Assembly (NCBI GenBank): GCA_917880885.1
Contig: OU862917.1
Coordinates: 32,414,104 to 32,478,103 of the forward strand
Direction: 5' to 3'
Length of the DNA stretch: 64,000 bases
Source: Limnephilus marmoratus
Lineage: Eukaryota; Arthropoda; Insecta; Trichoptera; Limnephilidae
Shown here: positions 1-11,818 of the stretch, piece by piece
Position numbering within the stretch: the first letter of the stretch is position 1
Layout of the letters: every line of letters starts with the position of its first letter
Program-made: the position numbers and the translations under genes
The notes under the pieces: model-generated
Seen by the model: the letters and a program-made list of their open reading frames with translations, nothing else
The model's database searches: none
What the model was told of the DNA's origin: nothing

Positions 1-279
1 CGTGATCACCCTCGAACAATCTCCTCAATAAAAGAACGGTATTTAGGTAAAACAAACAAAATGTATTGTGAGAAAACACAGAAATACAAGGTTAAAAGGC
101 AGTTCCTGGCTAGAATGTCCCTACACGGTAAGTCTCTCAACCTGTCCTCTCTGGGGTCGTCATTGCTCAGGTAAAATCGCGAGGGCAAATAGAACACATT
201 AATTTAAGGGGGCTTACTGCGATGGAGGCGGCAGGTCCAATCCTCGTCCGCAGCAGAGGGGATCTCGTTCCAACAGGAG
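1..279. other. unassigned AT-rich DNA
   Basis: I see no gene, repeat or RNA here. Short ORFs on the minus strand have no recognisable motif. Confidence 0.4.
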
Positions 280-605
280 ACTCCAGGTGAAATGTCCCAC
301 ACACGTAAACATTGTCACTGTACTTTAAATTACGCCTCGGCCTTGTCTGCCGTAGCATCTAGAACACGCATTTGCGTATTAAATTCCCGACGCCATATTG
401 CGTCGCGGATGACTCGGGCCACAAAGGTGCCCTGCGGAGAGAATTTCTCCTTAACAAAACAATCGACTGTTCGCGGAGCGCTCTGCCTAGGGAGTGTCGA
501 GAGTCGGTGGCTTCGCCGACCGTTGCTCGCATTTGGCTCCACTAGCGCGCGCGGCGCGCTTGCGGCGAAAGAGCGAAACTGTAGTCTGTGCAGTGGCGTG
601 GGTGA
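280..605. promoter_or_regulatory. GC- and CpG-rich patch, possible promoter or first exon
   Basis: This stretch is much richer in G+C and CpG than its surroundings, with runs such as GCGCGCGCGGCGCGC near 545-560 and a CGCCATATTGCGTCGC segment near 391. In AT-rich insect genomes such patches often mark transcription starts or 5' UTRs. The + strand is open for about 105 codons from 292, but the peptide matches no family I know. No TATA box or clear donor site fixes a start. It could belong to the acyltransferase gene whose exon lies at 61763, or to something else; this is inference only. Confidence 0.3.
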
Positions 606-1614
606 ATAATTAGTAGGGGCTTATTTGTGCATCGTAACAAAACTTTTATGCGCTAATAATTTAACTAATGATTTTTGAACCGATTGAACATGATTTACAT
701 TTGTGTTACAGGAAAGTCCCCAGGCTGTAATTCCATACCTTATAATAGATTCAGCTAATGATAAAGAAATTATTCGAAGTGTGCATATTAGAACATAGAA
801 TTTTAATTTATATAATCTGCTAACAATAGATCTGAGTCGTTCACAGACTTCTCACATTATTACGTTATTTATTATGTTATGTCAGGATATTCTCATGTCA
901 CAGAACATGGTTTCATTTGCTAAAACCACTGTATTAAAAATAAATAATATAAACATATTTTATTTCGTGTTAGTGAAAGCGTAATACCCCTGTTAGTATT
1001 TGATATCATGTGACACTCGTAACTTTTTTTGTTTATACATAGTTTCGTTCTTGTGGATGATTCAGAACATATTATACCAGGGAAATTAATGAGATTTTAT
1101 TTCTTGCGGCTAACGATCCTTGGAAATCATCCAATACTCTTTTCGACAGTAGTTCTTCGTGTGGAATTTTAATGAATGACAAACGTTTTTTTCCAAAAAC
1201 TTTTTTTTTGACACTGATGACACATTCACAGCTTTTTTAGAGCTAGGCAAAGGTATTACCAAGCATTTTAATACCCGTTTTATTAATATTATGTCTCAAT
1301 AAATCATTCCGTGATCGTATTAGCTGTTATAAATCTTGTTCGATTATATCTTGGTTATGAAGGAAAAAAGGTATAAAGAAATGTTGTGAGGGGTTTGGTT
1401 CGGCCTGATAAAAAATAAGTAGGCGATATCAAAGCTTATGAAGAAATAAATTATTGATATAACAGAATGTAATAATTTATTTATATTGATAAATGCTTAT
1501 TCGGGCTTTTACAAATACATAATATGTCTATCGTTCAGTTGATTAGTCATACATCTCTAAATACTAAGTTTTGAGATAATGAGGAAAGCAATTTTCGAAT
1601 GATCGCCATATATT
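606..1614. other. unassigned AT-rich DNA
   Basis: No coding, RNA or repeat signal recognised; intron-like or intergenic. Confidence 0.4.
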
Positions 1615-2235
1615 TTGGGTTCATCATCAGGATTTGTAAGCGGTTTGATAACCAAGAAGCTATGCTAGCGTTATTCGATGGCATAGTGAAAAGCAAGCTG
1701 GAGTACGCGAGCGATGTTTGGGCACCGTACCACCAGAAATACATTGATATGTTAGAGCAAATCCAGAAGAAATTCCTCAGGTATGTTTATATGCGGAAGC
1801 ATGGAACCTATCCAAGGTTCATGCACCATATTGACTTACTTGAAGAAACTGATTCTGTGAGTCTAGAAACTAGACGGAAAGCAAGTCTTGCTATTCTGTC
1901 TTTCAAAATTTAGAACAATTTCATCGATAGCCCATTTCTCTTGGGATGCTATGATTTATATGTACCAGACCACTACAGCCGAAGTCGACATCATGTCTTA
2001 TTTAAAGTACCGAACGGCAGAACAGACGTCTTGGTATAGCATAGCATGACGAGGGGAGTGGTGCTGTTAAATGAAATTGCAAACCATTTGGATGTAAGTG
2101 ACTGTTCTTTATATGCCTTAAAAACATTATTGAAGAGTCACTTGCCTAAATGCTGATAAGGTAACTAAATTGTACTGTAATTGGAATTATTCTGTTGTAC
2201 GATAATAATAAAAAATAAAATAAAATAAAAAAATA
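1615..2235 (+). pseudogene. 5'-truncated Jockey/CR1-like LINE, 3' end of the RT ORF
   Basis: This is the C-terminal tail of a non-LTR retrotransposon reverse transcriptase ORF, followed by its 3' UTR and an A-rich tail (AATAAAATAAAATAAA near 2210). Seen directly: the reading frame contains LALFDGIVKSKLEYASDVW and then a Q-K-K-F-L-R-Y segment, the usual post-catalytic region of Jockey/CR1-type ORF2 proteins. An in-frame TAG at 1912 replaces the tryptophan codon found in the second copy, and another stop follows near 2037; the frame then ends at 2154. A second copy on the minus strand at 43540-44156 starts at nearly the same truncation point. It is dead: 5'-truncated and nonsense-mutated. Confidence 0.8.
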
Positions 2236-2837
2236 AATATATCAAATATTATTTTAACTGTAAAATAACACTGGAAGGCGTAACGATCCGGTGCATTACA
2301 TAACATTGCACATTTTGAAATATCCTACTAGTATTGTCCCAGAAAACATCAACATTTTTTAAAATTCACTTCATCTTTTTCTGCATTATAATTGATTTGG
2401 TGATGTTTATGAGAAATCTGAGTATTGTACATTGTACCAGATAGAGGGTACATTTTTACATATAACTACATACACAACTCAAATTTAGATTTTTCGGAGA
2501 TGTCCGACTAATCAATGTATGTTGAATTAAATCATAAATTAGTAATATATGCTAATTGAATCACATAGAACCCATGCAGAAGAAAAGTAGGTAATATGCT
2601 AACATATATTTTATTGTAGAGGAATGTTATTATATTTAGCCTGTTTTTAACTACATTCACTACTACTTTTGAGAAAGTATTGCTAACTGCATGCAATCTA
2701 GATACAAGCGAGTACCTAAATTACTCAGTCCTGATATTGTTAGTGAAATTAAAAAGAATTTAATTGTATCAAATATGGGTTTTAATAATGTTAATCTTAA
2801 TCTTTTCTTTCATCAAGAGTTTATAAATTATTGTTTA
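2236..2837. other. unassigned AT-rich DNA
   Basis: Nothing recognised beyond the end of the LINE tail. Confidence 0.4.
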
Positions 2838-3118
2838 CTAGCAGACCCGGCGACACGTTGCTGTGGCTAACGAAACACAACGCCATTACCCAACCTTTAT
2901 AAATCCACACCACCCGCTTGCCAGCTGCCCGCTGCCTGAATGGAATATTTGAATTTCTCGGCCTTTCTCTACTATAATAAGCATGTATTATACATATAAA
3001 CATTCCTCTTGAATCACTCTATCTATTGGTGAAAACCGCATGAAAATCCGTTGCGTAGTTTAAAAGATCTATGCGCACATACATTACGAGCGACTTCATT
3101 TTATACTAGTAATGATGA
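2838..3118 (-). mobile_element. non-autonomous Helitron, subfamily A
   Basis: On the minus strand the element ends with a short hairpin around GCCACAGCAACGTGTCGCC followed about 10 nt later by CTAG and then T, the layout of a Helitron 3' end. It shares the internal segment GGTTTTCACCAATAGATAGA with the other Helitron copies in this window. There are no terminal inverted repeats and no target duplication, as expected for Helitrons. No coding sequence; mobilised, if ever, by an outside RepHel protein. Confidence 0.65.
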
Positions 3119-3141
3119 TGATAATATATTGACTGTAATCT

Positions 3142-3541
3142 TCTCTACATCTCTACATCTCTTCTCTATCTTTACATATATTAAATTAAAGTCCTCCGCG
3201 TCGTCTGTCTGTATGTCTGTTCGCGATAAACTCGAAAACTACTGAACGAATTTTTATAGCGGTTTTCACCAATAGATAGAGTGTTTCGTGAGGAAGGTTT
3301 AGGTATGTAATTTGTCAAGGATTTGTGTAAATTGGTTGAAACATAACCATAATTGTTAGAAGTGTCGGAAAAAGTCGAGCCGCCTGGTAGCTTTCATCGA
3401 AAACGCTGCCTAATCCTTTTGGGATATAACAAAACAATGTATGGTGGGATATTCCTCTTTTATAGATCTACAAAAAAGTCCGCGAAGGCATATATCTATC
3501 TTTTACGGATAGCTTACTATTCCCATTCTATCTTCTAAAAA
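3142..3541 (+). mobile_element. non-autonomous Helitron, subfamily C, 3' end missing
   Basis: The 5' part (TCTCTACATC..., then a CTGTCTGTATGTCTG run and CGATAAACTCGAAAACTACT) matches the 5' parts of the copies at 14676 and 17310. The body runs to the ACGGATAGCTTACTAT segment and then stops being alignable. No CTAG end is seen. Confidence 0.55.
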
Positions 3542-3662
3542 AATGGTCACGTGCATTGCGGTAATTGAAAAGTTATTTAGACGGATACGGTATTATTCCT
3601 TATTAACTTAAATACGTTAGTTACCTCAAGAATTTCACCCACATTATTATAATCTTTCACAC

Positions 3663-3804
3663 CATCTCTACGTATTATATATTAAAGTCCTCCTTCTCTC
3701 TTCGCGATAAACTCAAAGACGGCGGTGGTTATGAAGGTTGGATTACCATCCAGTAGATGACGTTGTGTTTTATTAGCCACAGCAACGCGTGGCCGGGTCA
3801 GCTA
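3663..3804 (+). mobile_element. short internally deleted Helitron
   Basis: It begins with TCTCTACGTATTATATATTA and ends with the hairpin region and GGTCAGCTAG followed by TT. At about 142 bp it keeps both Helitron ends but has lost nearly the whole body, which helps to define the family ends: 5' TC and 3' CTAG. Confidence 0.6.
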
Positions 3805-5987
3805 GTTATTGAATGATTATAAATATTTAATGCATATTTAATAATTCTTAGTCTTCCCAACTTTCATGTAACGCGTGGGTATTGGACTTTTTAAATTTGT
3901 AATACTTCTGCTTGTCAGAAAATATTAAAAATTTTCTGTAATTTTCAGTAATTTGACATTTTGAATAATGATGTTTAACATCGTGTAAAACCGAATAACG
4001 ATAAACGGATATGTTTTAATTTGAGTAGGTATACCAGTTTTTTTCCCACCTTTGCTCAACATTTTAATAAAGCTGTCTTGGCGCACTCAAAACTGCGCTA
4101 TACAAATACTACGTTATTATTATTAATGTTTGCACCTATGTGTTTCGTGCTCATTCACGCATCGTCTTATATGTGCGTAGGTGTAGGTACCTACTCTTCC
4201 ATTTTACTTAAATTTTTTCTACTTCTTTCAAACTCACACATTTTCATTGTTGTTTCTTGATAACTTATTTAAAATGTAAAAAATATTCAAAATTTCTCAA
4301 TCCCATTTATTATTTTCTGTTTATTTAATTTTTACCCTGGTACGTTGAGTAAACACAATAGTCAGCTTTCCGGGTATATCCTGAAGTCTTGATAAGAAAT
4401 CACTGTTATTTTTTATAAAGATCGTAGTTTACGTTTTGGCAAAACAAGCAAAACCAAATTTCGTTTATTTTAAATGTAAACGTCACCCAAGTAAGTTGTT
4501 TTTGAATAATCATTAAAGTTAATACAGTACTAGTATTTCTGTGAACAGTAGGACTTCACGTATGTTATTACTCCGACTTGATAGCTCGCAACGGCCGCAA
4601 TGTTCGTGCGCTCTGGCGGAATAAAAAGGTACTATCAATAACGGCTACCATCTTGATTGGTTGTCCGGACACAATACACAAAAAAAAATTCACACAGACG
4701 AAAAGCAAAGTGGTCGCGTTAAAACAGGTCTTCGTTATACTCAATCGTTATGTCAAATCAAGCAAAATATTTGAATCATTTTTAGTGATTTCGTAAATAA
4801 TTGAATGAGGTGTAATAATAAATACACTTTAAAAAATTAATAAGTACTTACTTTAACATAACTGTAAACTTTTTCATGATTGAAAACTAAAAAAAAAATT
4901 GGTGTAATTTTACTTTACATTTAATCAAATTTCATAAAAAAAATATGACAACGGGAAGTAGTAGCGCGAAATATATTTTTTTAACTGTTACTTCAGTTCA
5001 TTCACTTTTTATTACAACAAAATACAGGCCCTTGGTATGTCACCCCCTACCCGATTCAAGTATTTCACGTCACGTCTTGCTGGGGTGTCCTCGACTTTTT
5101 CTTCCACTCCTTTCGGATTTAAACATTTTCTGACACTCTTTTCCCGGAAATACGCTCTTCTATCGAAAACATCTAAGTCCTGTCTTAAACTTGTTCATCA
5201 CGCTCACATCGATTCTCACACTAAATACAACAATTTGTTACGAGTTGTACACGGTTGTCGGACAAAAGATCTGACAGTCGTGTATAAACTTGTACCCTAA
5301 ATGTAAGTTCTTCTTTATATCATTAGTGAGTGATTAGCGAACAGTTGCACCACGCCGCATGTCACGTTGGCCACCTCAACCCCCGGAGGTTGTGTGTGGG
5401 AGGGGAACGGGTTGGGGGAGCCAATTACCAATATCCAATATCGTTCAGACACGTCACTTTCTCCTTAATACCTTTCAACCCCTATCTACCGGAGACACTC
5501 CCTCAACAAACCGGTGGGGAAAGTAATATAGAGGTTATGTTGTAACGTATTGATCACGTCTTATTCTTTGTGTGGGGGCAATGAGGTTCGGCATTAATGA
5601 CATTCATTCCCCCAAGATGTGATATTTTTCGTTCGTTTGGCGTTCGACGACCGGTAATGCAATGTTGCAAGGACATTTTCCATGCCGTCACAAAGAATAA
5701 CAAAGATTTTTGGAATTATTTTTAAGAAACAAACAGCTTATACAATAGAATACAAAGATAAATATCTATTTTGCTAATGTTGCTTGGAGATGGAATTTTG
5801 TGCCTTTAAATTAATTTTAGGTAAGAGGGGAGTAAGAGGAATATAGGATAAGGATAGGAGATGCTCCCGATACAATCCACACCCTCTCGTTTTAATTTAC
5901 CAACTTACGTTTAATTTCTATTCGATATATTTGGAGGTTGTTGCTAAAAATGTCCATCTTGTGAATTTTTGTGTTATATTGCACACG
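3805..5987. other. unassigned AT-rich DNA
   Basis: Several ORFs of 60-90 codons occur, but none has a known motif or splice-supported ends. I see no convincing gene. Confidence 0.35.
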
Positions 5988-5991
5988 TTAA

Positions 5992-6392
5992 GGCTCTGCA
6001 ACCGGGTTCGAAAAGAAGAAGATGGAGAGATATGAAATTACGAATGTTAGTGGAGAGCGCTAACATTTACAGCGACAAAATCGATGCGAAAATTGCGAAA
6101 ATGTTTAATAAAACACGACGCGGGCATTATCTTAAACAGCATTTGAAGAAACACTGATTTTTTTCATACATATAACTTGTAAAATAACTGAAACAAACGT
6201 GTTTATAATAATTTTTGGAGCATACTTTGCGATTTTTTTCTATCGAGGGAATTTTGTATAATTTGCGTTTCGGCGCAGGCAATGTCTAGATATTATATAC
6301 AAGAATAACATATATTTTTTTTATGAGCTTTAAAACTTACCGTGTTTAAGGGAAATATGTAATAAATCGGTAGAAATCCGGGTTGCGGGCCC
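5992..6392 (+). mobile_element. TTAA-flanked element, copy 1, with conserved short ORF
   Basis: The element lies between TTAA at 5988-5991 and TTAA at 6393-6396. Ends are inverted: GGCTCTGCAACCGGG on the left and the complement of CCGGGTTGCGGGCC on the right. From the left end an open frame (to 6156) encodes RWRD, then KLRML, then IYSDKIDAKIAKMFNKTR. The same frame is kept in copies 2 and 3, but here a short deletion after NKTR runs the frame on to a later stop. TTAA duplication is typical of piggyBac and Kolobok transposons; the transposase is not seen. Confidence 0.65.
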
Positions 6393-8076
6393 TTAAGGGG
6401 AATTGGGGAGTTTTTTCTAAAGTTGGTTCAACATCTAGTCAAATGAAATAAATTGGATCGTCTTGTTGATCTGGACGGAATATGATTTTTTTTTTAAATT
6501 AGTGAGATTCGGCGATTCTAAGCCATTATTCACAATTGTAAATAATAAGATTTGACCTAAAAATAAACCTCGTTTATAAAGGGAGTTGACACTGAAATTT
6601 AATAAAGTTGGTGTAATTTGAAAAGGGTAAGTTTATCGTTGAAGAAGAGATAACACTAACAATCTAAACGAAAATATGAAAGACAACAGAAAAATAAAAA
6701 GATAACGGTCGCAACTGGGACTCGAACCCAGAATCTCTCGTCCTATTGTGATAAACGCCTTATAAGAATAACGTTCAAAAGTCATAAAAAGAGATTTGTT
6801 TTAATAAAAAGTCCAAGTTTATTGCGACTAAGGTCAAAATATGGACCACATTTATTTTTCTGCGATTGACAGCGGTCCAAAATTGGACCGTATTTTTTTT
6901 ACCAATTGGACCAAAGTTTATGATTTTATAATATTTATTTTTGGGCTGCAGATAACTATAATTAGTTTGTATCTCCATGTTAAAATTCGGAGGTATGATT
7001 TTTTAAATGTGGGCGAAAAATATTCAAAATGATCTCCAAAAACTCGGAGCAATCGGAGGAAAAAGTTTTAAATCTCGCTTTCGCTCGAGTGTTTAATTTG
7101 TGTTTAAATTTTTTTTTTAATTTTTATAATTATTAGGTCTAGGTAATCTAATACATTTGATTAGTCGGTAGGTTATTTATTGAGCAAGAAAAATATAAAT
7201 CATCCCTTTATATGCCAGAGGATTTTGTAAACGAGCGCCGAATCTGGTGCATTGGTACATTCATAACTACCCTGCATCCCTTCTCACAGTGTACACAAGC
7301 ACAAGCCAACCCCCTTGAAATGTTGGCCGCCAGTACACTGGAGGATTTCATTTTCTTCTCCGCAAGGGGGTGCGTGCGGATTTTTCCTAATCCCGCTATA
7401 TTTCCAAGGGTAGGACCACTTACGGAGGGCGACATGCTGTAAACCATTCGTTTGGGTTTAGCTAAACTGCTCTCCTTACGTCTTATATTATTTTATTTGG
7501 TATTTGTAAGGTACACCGGTATTGTAGTCGGCGTAATTCCGCAAACGTTCCGGTGGCTCAATGGACACAGTGGCTTACGGCTTTTATAAATGGTGACAAC
7601 CGTAAACATATTTTGTACATTTCCTAACAAGTAGTTGGGAGATTTTTCTGCAGTTGTTGTCTGTAGTTTGCGATGTATTCAGTTACGTGCAATGTAAATG
7701 GGCTTGTTCCTATACCGACTTAAATGCGCGTATGTATATTGGTCTTAGATTTTTGGCTGTTTGTGAAATATCACATAGTCTAAATTCTTAACAAATCAGT
7801 TCCAATTTTGAAAACGGCAATTAAATAATTTTATGTAAAAAACATTATAATATTATAGTTGGGTACTTTTACTTGTTTGATTTTTGCGCTTCTTTGATTT
7901 TTACGCCTGTTTGATTTCTTTACACAGTTACAATTTTGAAAACGACACTTAAATTCATAGCAAATTTGACTTTATTGAACCATAGTTACGCATGACGCAC
8001 AACCAAAATTAGGGTTTTGATTAGATGATACTCGTAAAATAAGGCTTCTACTTGGCTAGTAATATTTATTAATAAC
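6393..8076. other. unassigned DNA with two weak signals
   Basis: Mostly AT-rich. It holds a tRNA-arm relic at 6700-6765 and a less AT-rich stretch at 7208-7447 that is open for 76-79 codons on both strands. Neither 7208-7447 peptide is recognisable. No gene can be supported. Confidence 0.35.
6700..6765 (-). repeat. tRNA-derived relic (T arm)
   Basis: On the minus strand CTGGGTTCGAGTCCCAG forms a perfect 5-bp T stem with a 7-nt loop and a B-box-like GGTTCGAGTCC. The partner for the acceptor strand and a full anticodon arm are missing, so this is not an intact tRNA gene. Probably the head of an old SINE or a tRNA pseudogene. Confidence 0.45.
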
Positions 8077-8360
8077 TAGCAGACCCGGCCACACGTTGCT
8101 GTGGTTAACGAAACTAAACGCCATTACCCAACCTTTATAAAATCCACACTGCCCGCTTACCAGTTGCACGCTGCCTGAATTGAATATTTGAATTTCTCGG
8201 CTTTTCTCTACTATAATAAGCATGTATTATACACAAAAACCTTCCTCTTGAATCACTCTATCTATTGGTGAAAACCGCATGAAAATCCGTTGCGTAGTTT
8301 AAAAGATCTAAGCGCACATACATTTTGAGCGACCTTATTTTATACTATGTAATGATGAAG
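8077..8360 (-). mobile_element. non-autonomous Helitron, subfamily A
   Basis: Near-full copy of the element at 2838. The + strand starts with CTAGCAGACCCGGCCACACG, so the Helitron 3' CTAG end lies on the left; the other end is the ATACTATGTAATGATGA segment. No coding capacity. Confidence 0.65.
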
Positions 8361-9473
8361 TTTTTTTTTACCAAAAAATCGTTTATACGGAGTTTTTTAT
8401 GTACAACCAAAATTCTTATTTTTTTAATGTTTGATGGGTATTCCATTATCCTTGATGTAATTGATGTTAGGAGCTGAAAATAGTTGTGTAAAAAAAGCCT
8501 GTGGAAATTTTGTTGGAACACAGGGTTAAATTAAATTCTTATTTATAAGAGCCAGGCGATGTCCTGCAGGAAAAATGATATATTTATACTAAGAAAAAAA
8601 ATACTTAGCAATCCAGAGCCAAGGCGTTTAACACTATGCCTGAAGGTCGTCATAAAGTTGCTGAGTTATCAAAAACCTCTTTTGCTTTCCTAGTTGGTAG
8701 CCTTTTTCCCCGGGTAAGAGGGATGGCTCTCGATTATTATTTTACGATATAATATTTCAGACGCATTGTAATTTTTGTTGACCTTTCACTTTTTTCACAT
8801 TAAACAAAACTTTCCCTGCTACTTTGGCACGTAGATTTAATGGTTTCCGATTTATTATCAGCCTTAAATATTACGAGAAAAGTTTTACATTTTATCTGTT
8901 TTCCAAAAATAGCTTTTCTTTTTTATTTCACTCATTTCTTATCCCGATCACCTCTTTACTCACTAAATTCTAAAAATACTAACCCTGACATGACTTATTT
9001 TAAGCGTTCGGTTATATTTGGTATTAATTCCTTTGTTGCTTATCTTAGGACATCTCATTATTGACATTTTATTGACACGTAATCTTGATACGTCGCGTTT
9101 CCTTCACTTGGCACATTTGTAATCAGTATCTAAGCACAATTTTGACAGTGAAAACTCATAGTGAATAATACGTTCATTTTCACAATGGTGCTGGAATTAT
9201 TTGACATTATTTTCATATTCAAAATGAAATAAAATCCATACTGACATATCGTCAAAATTTTACTGGTCAACAATATTATTATTGCTTTGTGAGTATTTGG
9301 TATTTTTACCTTTTTATACATTTTTCGTAGTAATTTACTCTTCTGTTTCAAGTATTAGTGGGCGCATTATATTGTAATACCAAGTTCAACAAAAAACTAA
9401 AAGAGCCATCTGCATCCGTATGTACCTACTCGTATTTGGAGCACGGAATTTGTTTAGGTCAATTTAGGTTAAC
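8361..9473. other. unassigned AT-rich DNA
   Basis: No supported gene or repeat; short ORFs only. Confidence 0.35.
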
Positions 9474-9790
9474 AGTATATACGTTATAATCTACGCGTTC
9501 ACAGATGGCGTTAATTTTATTATTTTAGGAAATAAAAGATTTCACATGTTAATAAAGATTTAAAATATTAAGAAGAATTATTGGTTTGCGCCCTTCCATA
9601 TGTAATTTGAATATAAATAAAGAGTTTTGTACGAGTACAAATCCAATTCTTTCGAGAAAGGCACACAAATACAATATTGTATTAAATCACCGGTACAATA
9701 TTGTATTTTTATGTTTTTCTTGGAGGAATTGAGTTTGCATACGCACAAAACTGTCTATTAACCAAAATTCATTTCAATATTTTAAGAGCG
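9474..9790 (+). repeat. fragment of the TTAA foldback family
   Basis: It shares ATCTACGCGTTCACAGATGG, the AAATATTAA segment, TTTGCGCC and the loop segment CAATATTGTATT with the long hairpin at 62076-62525. The right arm has degenerated. A related right-arm end (AAAGCATAACTTGCGAAAAG) lies separately at about 10490-10570. Confidence 0.5.
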
Positions 9791-11045
9791 TTTAACCAGC
9801 CAGCGGACGAAAATCCACATTTCGTCGAAAGTTGTTCTTCCGATCGTGCAGGGCGGTTACAATGAGAAAGATTGTTATTCTCCGTACCAGCTTTTTAAAA
9901 TTATAACCCAATATCGAATATATTTCTGCTTTAATTTATACCTTCATCCAAAATTGCTGAAAGGCGTGATGATAAAACTATTAAAATAGTGTACTTTTTG
10001 TAGTTATTTTTTGATTATAAGTATTTACCATTTTTCAATAATGTCTAAATTTAATAAGAATGTTAAAAAAATCTGAAATATATTAATTAGTTTGTAAGTG
10101 CGCAAATAAATACACAAATCGACCAATTTTCGTCAAGAAACACATGTACGTACATATTTTTTAATGATTTTATTGAAACTAAAATTAAAATTCTAATACA
10201 TAACTTTGCTAGATAATGTATTGATTTATTTTACTGCATGATTACATTATTTGAAATGGGTGTGGTATAATACAAAAATTTTTTTGAAAATTTAACAAAT
10301 CTGCCAACGACCTATGGAATAACCTTATTATACTAAAAATTTAAAAAAAAATCTAAAAATTTATTACATAACTATGCTAGATAAAGGAACAATCTTTCGA
10401 AATCCATTTATAATTTTTTGTGGAAAAGAGTCAATACGTCGAAAAACTTTTTTGAAATGACGTATTTCCGGCTTTCTCTGGTAATGCCCTCTTAAAGCAT
10501 AACTTGCGAAAAGTGTTTTTCCCTAAAATAATTCAATTAGCGCCATCTATGAAAGAGGAGATTCTGAATTCTTTTAAGTTTACCCTTCACGGCCCTCCAC
10601 ACTAGCGACTTGTGAAAATATTGCGTATTATTTAATTTAAGTTCTAAGTTCTAAGCCGGAAAATTTCGAAAAAAAAAATCGGAAATACAGCTCAGCTACC
10701 CTAGCATAAATACATGTTTCTTCCCATTTACATATTGTTTTGATTTATATTTAATAGTCGTTAAAAACATTATTTAGCATCTTATGCTACATACAATTGC
10801 GAACCGAGAGGCGAACCGAACCACGAATTATGAAAAAGGAACGAAGCAATGGCAAGCGGCGTTACGCAGCATTAGATGGCTATATTAGGTAAAACGTAAA
10901 TTCCGTTAGTTGCTGCGTAAATTCCCTAAGCATGCTGACAGACTGGCAGACATTAACGGCCGATTGTTTTCTTATTATTCCATTCAAATATGAACTTTTA
11001 ATTTTATCAATGTGAAGAAAATTTAATATGATCCCCTTCGGAGCT
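9791..11045. other. unassigned AT-rich DNA
   Basis: Apart from the foldback end near 10490-10570, nothing is recognised. Confidence 0.35.
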
Positions 11046-11818
11046 TAGGGATGTCGAAAGTGAAAAAAATATCGATATATCGATGTATCGATATTTATTA
11101 AAATATCAATATCGACGTCGATATATCGAGGAAAAAATATCGAAATATCGGTCAAATTTTCAGGAGATTTTGCGTTTTTAAAATAATAGTGTATTTAGCT
11201 CAATATTACCAAAAGTAATTTTTGTACACAATTTGCTTTTTTTAATGTACAAAAATCTCAATAAAAATGAAGGTATTTTTATCACTATTCATTTTTATTA
11301 CGTAATAATTACAAAACTATCAAAAACTAAAAAGCTGTCTTCTAACTTATATGTAAACTGAGACGCATACAAAGTTTGTATGCGTCTCAGTAACATTCTA
11401 TTGGCGTATTAATCTGTCAAAAGGGACTTCGTGTTTGGAACAAGGTATACTCAATAATCATAGATAATTGGGAACCAACACGTAGGAGTGGCTTAGAAAA
11501 AATGGCGAAAAATAGCATACATTTCTATGTATGTACCTACACACATGAAATAGTATTGGTGATCACAAATACTAATGCAAAGACAATAGATTTGTAAGCC
11601 ATTAATAGTTAAAATTTCAACCGCCAGTTACTTTTTTTTCCGTTCGTTCCTATACGGTTTTGGATTCTAGTGACTTTAATTAAAAAAAATATCGTTTTTG
11701 ATACAATTTTCGATATTGGATATTTTGTATCGATATATCGGATCAAAATATATCGGCTAAAAATATCGATATATTGAATTAAAAATATCGATACATCGAT
11801 ACTTTTTCAACAAGCCTA
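11046..11818. mobile_element. non-autonomous hAT element with ATCGAT repeats
   Basis: Ends TAGGGATGTCGAAAG and the complement of TTTTTCAACAAGCCTA are imperfect inverted repeats. The flanks TCGGAGCT (11038-11045) and TTGGAGCT (11819-11826) match at 7 of 8, as for a hAT 8-bp target duplication; shifting the edge gives an exact GGAGCTTA pair. Both subterminal zones are dense in ATATCGATAT motifs, the sort of repeated sites bound by hAT transposases. The middle carries a perfect palindrome at 11357-11391. No transposase ORF is present. Confidence 0.75.
11357..11391. repeat. perfect 17-bp inverted repeat with 1-nt spacer
   Basis: ACTGAGACGCATACAAA, then G, then its exact reverse complement. It sits inside the hAT element at 11046-11818 and may be a left-over of internal rearrangement. 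Confidence 0.85.
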
